From assembly GCF_946478785.1 (NCBI RefSeq), contig NZ_CAMLDD010000037.1, forward strand, positions 1 to 34,041: 34,041 nucleotides of DNA. The letters run 5' to 3'. Numbering within the stretch: position 1 is the first letter of the stretch; the number at the start of each line of letters is the position of its first letter. This DNA comes from an uncultured Flavobacterium sp. GTDB lineage: Bacteria; Bacteroidota; Bacteroidia; Flavobacteriales; Flavobacteriaceae. Below the pieces are notes generated by a model, which worked only from the letters and a program-made list of their open reading frames with translations, had not been told where the DNA came from and made no database searches. Of this stretch, positions 16,701-23,492 are shown one piece after another. Made by a program: the position numbers and the translations under genes.

Positions 16701-18137
16701 GTTTCTCAATTCCTTATTATCTTTGTAGACTTTTAATTTCCCCGCTTTTGATGCCAACCATAATCTTTTGGACCGATCTGTAAAAACAGCCCTGATTTCA
16801 TTTTCAGATTTATTTTTAGTGTCAGGAACTAAAAGATGCTGTTGAAATATATCTTTTTGGAAGATGATTTTATTAATGCCCCTGTCATTAGTGCTGATCC
16901 AGAGAATTCCTGCGGGATCGAAGTACATACTGGAAACAATATTTGAAAATTTCTGATTTTTATCTCCCGGCTTATTAAAAAAATAATCTAATGTATTTGT
17001 CTTTGGATTATAATACCCAAAACCACCTCCTTTTAATTTAATCCAGACCCTATTGAATTTGTCTTCAAGAAAACCAAAAGTATGTGTTAGCTGTAAAAAA
17101 GTAGCGTCATTTTGTTGCGAAAAAAAACGGATACTTTTTTCTGTTGGATTTACCATAAATACCCCGTGCTTGTCCGGTTCAATCCATAACAAACCTTGTT
17201 TATCCTGATAAATTTTGTAAATCGGCGAATTAGAAACTTTAAGTATTGATTCTGTTTTGAAAGTTGCCGTATTAAAGGTTATCAGCTCTCCTGCAGAAGT
17301 GGTAATGTATAATAAACTTTTACTTTTAGACTTTATTATTGCATTAATATGATTTGTGGCTATAACTGTTTTCCTGTAATTTTTATGGATTTTGTTGTAA
17401 CTTATTAACTCACCGTCCTGATTCGCAAACCAAATCGTATTGTTTTGTATCAGAAGACATTTAACATTACTGTTTTTGACTATATTTTTACTTTGATAGC
17501 CCTGATTTTTATATTTGATTATACAATCCAAACCTTTATCAGAACCAACCCAGACAGAATTATCCGGATCTTTGATTACAAAATTTAAATTATTTGAAGC
17601 CAGAGAAAAATTATTTTTTGAGTTTTGTGTGAAGTGACTGATTTTAATTTGATCATCGGTACTTTTTTGGGTTAGAAAAACACCCTCATCAATAGTAGTC
17701 AGCCAAACATTATCATTAGCAGCAGTGATAATTTTATCAAATTTAATTTTATTAGTTCCTAAAATATTTGCAACCGATAGAAAAGATTCGGTGCTTTTAC
17801 AAAATCTGTAAATCTGGTTATCATAGGCTCTAAGCCATAGATATCCGGAAGTATCTTCCTTAATCACAGCAATACGATTATTGCCCAGATTACTGTTGTT
17901 ACCAGCAGTTGCCTTATAAGTAATGAAGTTTTTCCCGTCAAATCTATTAATACCGTCCCATGTAGCAAACCACATAAACCCTTCCTTATCTTTTAGCATA
18001 TAGGAAATAGCATCATGAGAAAGCCCATCCTCTGTAGAATAGTTTTCTATTTTACATTTTATCTGTGCCTTTGATGTATGTAGGGTAATAATAAATAAAA
18101 TTCCAATTAAAGATTTGACTAATAGAAGTTTTCTCAT
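13785..18137 (-). CDS. Hybrid two-component system regulator (HTCS), pectin-locus activator
   Basis: A 1450-residue sensor that combines a whole two-component system in one chain. In order: signal peptide (cleavage about residue 25, after SKAQ); periplasmic beta-propeller of two-component regulator repeats (about 25-760, many WxGT/WIGT-type blades such as IWLGTKGNGLF); Y_Y_Y domain (about 820-880); transmembrane helix (about 892-908); HisKA with phospho-acceptor His941 in SHELRTP; HATPase with GTGIGLALC; receiver domain with phospho-acceptor Asp1246 in SDIMMPKMDG; and a C-terminal AraC-type helix-turn-helix ending YKVGFNGAGYFSTRFKEFY. HTCS proteins sense oligosaccharides in the periplasm and activate the adjacent glycan genes. 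It is divergent from four pectin enzyme genes, so pectin fragments are the expected ligand. All key residues are intact. Confidence 0.96.
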   Translation of the reverse strand: MRKLLLVKSLIGILFIITLHTSKAQIKCKIENYSTEDGLSHDAISYMLKDKEGFMWFATWDGINRFDGKNFITYKATAGNNSNLGNNRIAVIKEDTSGYLWLRAYDNQIYRFCKSTESFLSVANILGTNKIKFDKIITAANDNVWLTTIDEGVFLTQKSTDDQIKISHFTQNSKNNFSLASNNLNFVIKDPDNSVWVGSDKGLDCIIKYKNQGYQSKNIVKNSNVKCLLIQNNTIWFANQDGELISYNKIHKNYRKTVIATNHINAIIKSKSKSLLYITTSAGELITFNTATFKTESILKVSNSPIYKIYQDKQGLLWIEPDKHGVFMVNPTEKSIRFFSQQNDATFLQLTHTFGFLEDKFNRVWIKLKGGGFGYYNPKTNTLDYFFNKPGDKNQKFSNIVSSMYFDPAGILWISTNDRGINKIIFQKDIFQQHLLVPDTKNKSENEIRAVFTDRSKRLWLASKAGKLKVYKDNKELRNLFVNYKMDEIGFVYSIIEDTKGNIWLGTKGNGLFKATPVNLQNSQYVLKQFKNDKNNPKSISSNQIYSVLEDRKGHIWIGTYDNGINLLEEKNGDFSFIHQFKNYPDIESNKVRYLAEGYKGQIWVATTNGLVTFNTDNKNPDKIKFSRYEMISADKFSLGCNDLLFIYKDSDEKIWISTAGGGLSQAIETKENHLKFKNYTKKNGLPSDFILSMVEDDHKNLWLATENGISKFNLINHTFRNYDSYDGLLKTIFSESTSLKLLSGNLIFGCRNGYLTFDPKKIGSQKNNTKMVFTGFEINNKNSSVKSADFPMKKDINYNDDIELDYASNTISIYYTVLDYRSNNKQLFAYRLKGLDDTWHTVQNQKKATFTNLPPGDYQFEVKCLNSELYSNIPQKSLLFSITPPLWKTNFAYFLYAILVLILLEISRRIAYSMIRLRNKVVVEQKMTELKLSFFTNISHELRTPLTLIVNPINEIAKNEELSPLGNEYIETVRKNTNRLERFVNQLLDFRKVQNGNEELNIESIELVSFVNEINTLFSQAAREKNIKIKTKSNFETLTVNLDREKMDIIIYNLLSNAIKFSPNDSIITVEMIVENNNILKISVSDQGPGVDNNKLEDIFKLYYETNTGKNKNSGTGIGLALCKEYVHLHQGNIYAVNNANNGLTVHIEINLHNKIFQNKSNKNQNLSEEKFKKDIADKQNNKKQAEQNNYNVDLPVVLIVEDNHELRGFLKSQLQPFYRILEAQNGKEGLEIATNKLPDLIISDIMMPKMDGIELLDALKNAIQTSHIPVILLTAKSSVESKIEGLNYGADYYITKPFDTDFLLASIENLIKFRKKIFERLQKTDIKTITLEPGEIVITTKDEQFLKDIINVVESSLTNPKFNIDVIANTLNMSRVTFNRKFKSLTNMTPVEFVSDMRIKRAKQYLDAGETDIANIAYKVGFNGAGYFSTRFKEFYKISPSDYLKQKL

Positions 18138-18281
18138 TAGCGATTGTTATTTATTTTGTTAAGAAATACATTTTTAAGATTTAGGTTTTCTTTATTATTG
18201 AAGCTTTTTTTAATTGATTCTGCTATAAAAATAAAGTTTAAAAAAGTATTTATCATTTTGAATCCCAGTAAATATAAATAG

Positions 18282-18319
18282 TGACCAAAAATTAGAAGCA
18301 AATGACCAAAATTTGAAAG
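18282..18319 (+). promoter_or_regulatory. Candidate HTCS operator: two direct repeats at 21-bp period
   Basis: TGACCAAAAATTAGAAG (18282-18298) and TGACCAAAATTTGAAAG (18303-18319) agree at 14 of 17 positions, with TGACCAAAA identical. The starts are exactly 21 bp apart, two turns of the helix, so both copies face the same side. AraC-family dimers commonly bind such tandem direct repeats. The downstream copy reaches the -33 region of the putative promoter, the position expected for direct activation. Binding by the HTCS encoded next to it is inferred. Confidence 0.6.
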
Positions 18320-18347
18320 TCGTTATTGTTTTAATAAAATATTTTTG
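18313..18347 (+). promoter_or_regulatory. Candidate promoter of the pectin enzyme genes
   Basis: TATTTTTG at 18340-18347 fits the Bacteroidota -7 consensus TAnnTTTG. TTG at 18313-18315 lies 24 bases upstream, one more than the usual 17-23, which fits a promoter that depends on an activator. The TTG lies inside the second operator-like repeat. Confidence 0.45.
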
Positions 18348-18540
18348 ATGCAAGATATAATTATTATTAAAAATTTGGCTTTAAAAATATAGTATTGATA
18401 ATTTATATTAAAATATAATAAATTCTTTACGCTCTTTTACTTAATAATCAAGAAGAGGAGGGAGTATTATTTACCGGATATTAAGAATAATAAACTATCG
18501 GGGATTAAACAAAAACTATTACTAACTAACCACCTTTTTT

Positions 18541-21264
18541 ATGAGAAAACTCGACTTTTATGCCTTTTTAATTATAGGGCTATTATTTTTTAATCAATCC
18601 ATAGCTCAAAATTTTAGTCCGGATATCATAGTAGATATCAACGGAAGTGGAGATTTCACCTCTTTACAGGCAGCTTTTGATGCAGTACCCGCAGGAACTC
18701 CAACCATCATTTATGTAAAACGAGGTTTGTATGACAAAGAAAAATTAATTATTCCTGCGAATAAAACCAATATTACCTTAATAGGCGAGAGCAGAACAGA
18801 AACCATAATTTCTTATGATATTTATAATTGTAATGACGGGGGTGATGGTTTATGTCCTGACGCGAAGGTTGCATTGTGGGCCAGCAACAGCAATTTGATA
18901 AGGACAGCAGCAACACTTACCATTATGGCAAATGATTTTAAAGCAGAAAACATTACCATTCGAAATACTGCAGGCCCTGTTGGGCAAGCACAGGCAATCA
19001 CGCTTCAGGGTGATAGAAATGTATTTGTAAATTGTGATATAAGTGCTTATCAGGATACTATTTATTTTTGGACGGCAGAAACCTCACGTGCGTATTTCAA
19101 ATCATGTATGATTTTAGGCCGAACCGATTATATCTATGGCCGCGGAGTAGGTGTTTTTGAGGAATGTGAAATCAGAAGTTACGGAGGGGCATGGATAACG
19201 GCACCTTCGACCGAAGCGACACAAACATATGGATTTGTATTCTATAAATGTAATTTAACTTACCAGCCTAATAGTCCGAGAAATGGCGACGATGGCGTAA
19301 AGATTAAATTTGGCCGTCCGTGGCATGAATACCCAAAGGTGGCTTGGCTTTATTGTACAATGCCAGCAGAAATTGATCCCTTAGGATGGGGTGATAAATG
19401 GAATATGGCTTACTCTGATACTGATACAAGACTTCATTTGTACGAGTGGATGAATACCGGTCCTGGTGCGGATATGAGCGGAAGAGCAAACTGGGCAGGT
19501 CTTAGGGCTATGACAGATCAGGCCGAGGCGAATTTATATGAGCCAAAAATTGTTTTGGCAGGTTCTGACAATTGGGACCCTACAGCCATAGCGCCAACAG
19601 TAACAGTTTATAGTTGGGACGCAGGTGCGGCAAATACAGGCTGGATCGAAGCAAACAACTGGAATCCTGATGGTACGCCTGCAGCTTCAGAGGTTGCAAA
19701 TGTAAATGGCAGTTTTATCATAAATGCAAATGGTGGCAATTTTGTTGCTGATTTAAATTTAATTAATGGCGCAGCAATTGACGTTTCTGCCAATAGTTCA
19801 GCCACTTTGCTTACACTTAATCAGGCAACCATTTCTTCTTCGGCAAGTGCATCATTATCTGGAAACATTAAAACTAAAGGTCCGGTAAACATTAATGCTT
19901 CCGGGAATCTGAATATTACAGCTACACTTAGTGGTGTTCATCAAATTACTAAAATAGGCTCTGGTATATGTCAGCTAAACAGCAATAATGCAGGTTATAC
20001 CGGGAATTTAGTTATTGAGGCTGGTGATTTGCAGGCTAAAGTGGGGAATTCATTAGGAGATTCACCAAAAATAACCGTAAAAAATAATGGAAAGCTAATA
20101 ATCGATGTGAGCAATGCCATTCAGCCGAAAACGGCTCTTTACACAGAGGGATCAGCATCTATCGTACTTAATACAGATATTACGATTAATGAATGGTATA
20201 TAGATGGTGTGTTACAGCCTGTTGGAATTTATAGTTCAGCTACTAATGCAGCTACTATCAGCGGAACGGGAAAAATAATTATTGGAAGGCCAAGTGAATT
20301 TACTTTCGTTGGCGGGCTTTGGGATGATGTAACTAAATATTCTCCGGCTATGTTGCCAAAAGCAGGGGAAAAAGTCCATGTGAATAGTGGAATAACAATT
20401 GAAACAACACTTTCTACTTTTGAGGGAGACATGTATGTCAAAACAGGAGGAACTATCCGTTTGAGACAAACAAAAGATTCTAAATCTTCTGGCGCTGTCA
20501 GAATGTCGCAGGGCGCTGTTATAACATACGCAACAAGTGGTACAGGTTTCTATTTAAATGCGCCAATTATTCTTGAAGGCGATATTTCTCTAACTATGAG
20601 CAGTAATAATGTGGCAGGAAGTGTGATGGATTTGCCTGGCACTTTTTCTGGTGCATACAAAGTAATCGTACGTAATATAAGGGATTTTGCGAATATGTCA
20701 ACTGCTAAGCTGGGAGGCGACAACAGTAACTTTACAGGAATCTGGGATTTAACTCTCGCAGCCGCAAATGCAGGTGGTTCATCTGCCATTAATGGAACAG
20801 TTGAAAATGCTTTCGGAAAAGGAACAATTAGTCTTGCTGCAAACAATAAGGCAATTTTTAACCATGAAAAATGTGCAGGAGATATTTTAAATATCAACAT
20901 AGCCGGTTCAGCTTCTGCAGTTTTAAACACAGCCGTTATGGTTAAGAAATTTACGTTGAACGGAACTGAGCTTGCAGACGGAATATATGATGCTACTACA
21001 CATCCTGGATTACTTGCAGGTACAGGATCAATTACTGTAAATTCAAGCAGTTTAGGTGTTGACAAGAAGGTTTTTTTAGAATACGGTATGTTGAGGGTAA
21101 ACGGTGTGCTTGAAAATCTTGACGTATACTCCCTAAGCGGACAATGGGTTTATCATACAAAATCTGCTACAGAAATAAACCTTAACAGCCTTAAATCCGG
21201 AATTTATATTGTTCGATATAAAATTGATGGCAAACAAGGCGCTGTTAAGGTTTATAAAAAATAG
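18541..21264 (+). CDS. Pectin methylesterase (CE8) with beta-helix C-terminal region and T9SS sorting domain
   Basis: Predicted to remove methyl esters from homogalacturonan. The 907-residue protein has a signal peptide (cleavage about residue 23, SIAQ) and a CE8 domain (about 27-345) with the family motifs GSGDFTSLQAAFDAVP, GQAQA (148-152), QDT (Gln171, Asp172), DYIYG (Asp196) and FGRPW (Arg259, Trp261); the two aspartates are the catalytic pair. Residues about 356-582 and 583-838 appear to be two related copies of a Gly/Asn/Ser-rich repeat region reminiscent of autotransporter-associated beta-helices (for example LNSNNAGYTGNLVIEAGDLQ). Residues 838-907 form a T9SS type A sorting domain (YSLSGQ, LKSGIYIVRYK, ending VKVYKK), so it is exported across the outer membrane and released or anchored at the surface. 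It is the first gene after the divergent regulatory region. Confidence 0.94.
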   Translation: MRKLDFYAFLIIGLLFFNQSIAQNFSPDIIVDINGSGDFTSLQAAFDAVPAGTPTIIYVKRGLYDKEKLIIPANKTNITLIGESRTETIISYDIYNCNDGGDGLCPDAKVALWASNSNLIRTAATLTIMANDFKAENITIRNTAGPVGQAQAITLQGDRNVFVNCDISAYQDTIYFWTAETSRAYFKSCMILGRTDYIYGRGVGVFEECEIRSYGGAWITAPSTEATQTYGFVFYKCNLTYQPNSPRNGDDGVKIKFGRPWHEYPKVAWLYCTMPAEIDPLGWGDKWNMAYSDTDTRLHLYEWMNTGPGADMSGRANWAGLRAMTDQAEANLYEPKIVLAGSDNWDPTAIAPTVTVYSWDAGAANTGWIEANNWNPDGTPAASEVANVNGSFIINANGGNFVADLNLINGAAIDVSANSSATLLTLNQATISSSASASLSGNIKTKGPVNINASGNLNITATLSGVHQITKIGSGICQLNSNNAGYTGNLVIEAGDLQAKVGNSLGDSPKITVKNNGKLIIDVSNAIQPKTALYTEGSASIVLNTDITINEWYIDGVLQPVGIYSSATNAATISGTGKIIIGRPSEFTFVGGLWDDVTKYSPAMLPKAGEKVHVNSGITIETTLSTFEGDMYVKTGGTIRLRQTKDSKSSGAVRMSQGAVITYATSGTGFYLNAPIILEGDISLTMSSNNVAGSVMDLPGTFSGAYKVIVRNIRDFANMSTAKLGGDNSNFTGIWDLTLAAANAGGSSAINGTVENAFGKGTISLAANNKAIFNHEKCAGDILNINIAGSASAVLNTAVMVKKFTLNGTELADGIYDATTHPGLLAGTGSITVNSSSLGVDKKVFLEYGMLRVNGVLENLDVYSLSGQWVYHTKSATEINLNSLKSGIYIVRYKIDGKQGAVKVYKK

Positions 21265-21270
21265 CAAGCT

Positions 21271-21310
21271 ATACAGATTGTTCTTTTAATAAAAAAAAAA
21301 CAATCTGTAT
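21271..21310 (+). terminator. Intergenic hairpin after first CE8 gene
   Basis: A perfect 12-bp stem, ATACAGATTGTT (21271-21282) and AACAATCTGTAT (21299-21310), with a 16-base A/T loop. No T-run follows on the plus strand. It could stop or slow transcription or protect the 3' end of the upstream mRNA segment; the next gene starts 43 bases later and still needs read-through or its own promoter. Confidence 0.6.
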
Positions 21311-21352
21311 CTCCTTATCACTACGGTAATTACAAAAATTAATATTCCAAAA

Positions 21353-23323
21353 ATGAAATTATTATCAAAATTATTTATAGCTGCTTTTCTTTTTTGCAGC
21401 ATCATTTCTGCAAAAGCGCAAATTACACTTCATACAATTGGTGATTCTACAATGGCTACTTATGACGAGAGCACTTCAGACATAAGAGGCTGGGGAATGA
21501 TGTTTCAACAGTTTTTTACTTCAGGAGTGACAGTTAATAATCGTGCAAAAAATGGTGCCAGCAGTAAAAGCTTTTATATGGAAGCTCCTTATTGGACAAC
21601 GGTAAAACAACAGATAAAATCAGGCGATTATGTTATCATTCAGTTTGCGCATAACGATGAGAAAAATGGTGGTCATGATGGTGGGACAGATCCCCAAAAT
21701 CCAATCAATGGAACGGATTATAGAGGTACAAATCCGCAAACAACTTATAAAGAATATCTTAGAAAATATATTGATGAGACCCGTGCTTTAAATGCTACAC
21801 CAATTTTAGCAACCTCGATGTGTCGAAAATATTTTAGCGGAGGTACTATTACTCGCAAAGGTGCTCATGATTTAGGTCCTGATTTTACTCTTCCGGCAAC
21901 AGATCATACTTATGATTATGCCTTTGCAATGAATGAAGTTTCAGTAGAAAAAGGCGTACAGCTTATCGACTTGACTACCTTAACAAAAACATTGGTGGAA
22001 TCTTATGGTGATGCCGCCAGTACAGCTCAACTTTATGTTTCTGCAGATTCTACTCACCCAACGGCTCTAATGGGAACATTAACTGCGAGATTGTGTGCAC
22101 AGGAAATGGTGAAACAAAATATTTTAGCTACTTATATCAATACATCAACAGATGTCCTGATTAAGCCTGCCAGCTGTGATTTTGGAGATGCCTATACAGG
22201 TCAGACACTTACAAAAGAAGTAACCATTACTGGTTTTGATCTGGCACCAGTTGCGGGAGCATTTTCTCTTTCTGTAAGCAATGGTTTTATGATAGCTGCA
22301 AACAAAACGGATACTTTTGGTTCCTCCATAAATATGAATTATACAGGCGGTAATCTTGCTTTTACAAAATTTTATATCTCAACAACCCAGTCGGTTGGTG
22401 GAAACAAGTCCGGCACACTTACGGTAACTAACGGAACCGTGACAAAAACAATTCCGTTGACAGCTAATTTTATTACATTAACAGGTGGTACAGAAGTAAA
22501 TGTTATTTGGGCATTAACAGCTAACAATAGTTATGTTTTAGAAGGACCGGCTACTGTTGTTGATCAAACTCATACTGGTATGTCGGTGCAGTCATATGCT
22601 GCACCTGCTAATTCTCCTAATAATAATCCTCCATCTATTACTACATGGCCTGCCGAAAGTGGTTATGATACCACAAGAAAAACACAAAGAAATGAACCTA
22701 CAGGAGGAAGCTGGCCTGGTGGTGAAATTGATGAAGTATCGACCCGCTATACTGAGTTTGGAATTTCTCCGGCTCAGGGAACCGAATTAAATGTTGACCT
22801 AATAAGCCTGTATGTTGGTGGGGCCGGAGGGAGCGGCGTAAGATGCCGTATTTCGTATTCTACAGATGATTTTGTTACTACATCGGTTGTGGGAGAGTTA
22901 ACAACTATGATATCAAATACCATGTACGCTGTTTCAAAGATTCCAGTTCTTAAAATCCCTTATGGGAAAACATTAAAACTTCGTGTTTATCCGTGGTATA
23001 ATACAGCCAATCCAACAAGTGGAAAAAGAATTTGCCTTTCGGATGTCAGAATCCATGGAGTGGCTCTTCCGGCTACAAACTTGTCTACAAATGATTTTTC
23101 GAAAAGCGAACTAAAATTGATAGTAAATGATGGTTTTATTAAGGTAGCAAACGCTTCCGAAAACAGTAAATTAACAATTTATGACCTTACGGGAAGGCAG
23201 GTACTTAAATCATCTATTATTAATGATTTGTCAATTATAGAATCACCAAAAACAAAGGGAATTTATATTGGCAAAATTGAATCAGAAGGAACATCAAAAA
23301 CAGTGAAATTTTTAGTGAAATAA
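21353..23323 (+). CDS. SGNH-family acetylesterase, rhamnogalacturonan acetylesterase-like (CE12), with T9SS sorting domain
   Basis: Predicted to remove acetyl groups from rhamnogalacturonan or pectin. The 656-residue protein has a signal peptide (cleavage about residue 23, AKAQ) and an SGNH hydrolase domain (about 24-255) with block I GDST (nucleophile Ser32), block II NRAKNGAS with Gly68, block III AHNDE (Asn101) and block V ADSTHPT (Asp232, His235). This HNDE / DSTHPT combination is typical of CE12. Residues about 260-370 look like an immunoglobulin-like beta domain; about 375-575 is another beta-rich domain with CxIS/CLS cysteines that could bind carbohydrate. The C-terminus (about 580-656, IYDLTGRQVLK, TKGIYIGKI) is a T9SS type A sorting domain. 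The gene lies 88 bases after the first CE8 gene. Confidence 0.92.
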   Translation: MKLLSKLFIAAFLFCSIISAKAQITLHTIGDSTMATYDESTSDIRGWGMMFQQFFTSGVTVNNRAKNGASSKSFYMEAPYWTTVKQQIKSGDYVIIQFAHNDEKNGGHDGGTDPQNPINGTDYRGTNPQTTYKEYLRKYIDETRALNATPILATSMCRKYFSGGTITRKGAHDLGPDFTLPATDHTYDYAFAMNEVSVEKGVQLIDLTTLTKTLVESYGDAASTAQLYVSADSTHPTALMGTLTARLCAQEMVKQNILATYINTSTDVLIKPASCDFGDAYTGQTLTKEVTITGFDLAPVAGAFSLSVSNGFMIAANKTDTFGSSINMNYTGGNLAFTKFYISTTQSVGGNKSGTLTVTNGTVTKTIPLTANFITLTGGTEVNVIWALTANNSYVLEGPATVVDQTHTGMSVQSYAAPANSPNNNPPSITTWPAESGYDTTRKTQRNEPTGGSWPGGEIDEVSTRYTEFGISPAQGTELNVDLISLYVGGAGGSGVRCRISYSTDDFVTTSVVGELTTMISNTMYAVSKIPVLKIPYGKTLKLRVYPWYNTANPTSGKRICLSDVRIHGVALPATNLSTNDFSKSELKLIVNDGFIKVANASENSKLTIYDLTGRQVLKSSIINDLSIIESPKTKGIYIGKIESEGTSKTVKFLVK

Positions 23324-23350
23324 AAACTTCCGCCATCGAATAATAACATT

Positions 23351-23401
23351 AGGAAATCTGACCATTTCATTGTGACTATACCTTGCAATGGTCAATTTCT
23401 T
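23351..23401 (+). terminator. Intergenic hairpin after CE12 gene
   Basis: TGACCATT (23359-23366) pairs perfectly with AATGGTCA (23387-23394); flanking AGGAAAT and ATTTCTT extend the stem past a single bulged C, around a 20-base loop. It lies 27 bases after the stop codon. No T-run follows, so it may be an RNA-processing or stability element rather than a true terminator. Confidence 0.55.
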
Positions 23402-23492
23402 AATATATACTAGATCAATTCCTTGAAATTGACAGAGCAATTACTTCGACCATATAACCATAAAACTTTATTAAACCTAACCTCAAGAATAC

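Larger units (their letters stand above)
18138..18540. other. Divergent regulatory region between HTCS and pectin genes
   Basis: A 403-base AT-rich gap between divergent genes. It contains two direct repeats (18282-18298 and 18303-18319) and a -7-like motif at 18340-18347, listed separately. This would leave a 5' untranslated region of roughly 180-190 bases before the pectinesterase gene, including a purine-rich AAGAAGAGGAGGGAG stretch about 80 bases upstream of the ATG that is too far away to be its ribosome site. No clear -7 motif was found for the HTCS gene. Confidence 0.6.

Noticed and set aside
20550..21065. 171-codon open frame on the minus strand
   Set aside because: It lies wholly inside the first CE8 gene, antisense to the beta-helix repeat and sorting-domain region; its residue composition (Pro/Ala/Ser/Leu-rich, no family motif) is that of a shadow frame in repetitive coding sequence.
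23359..23394. TGACCATT inverted pair considered as another HTCS operator because it shares TGACCA with the divergent repeats
   Set aside because: The two copies are inverted and complementary, and the flanks extend the pairing; it lies after a stop codon like the other junction hairpins, and is better explained as an RNA hairpin.
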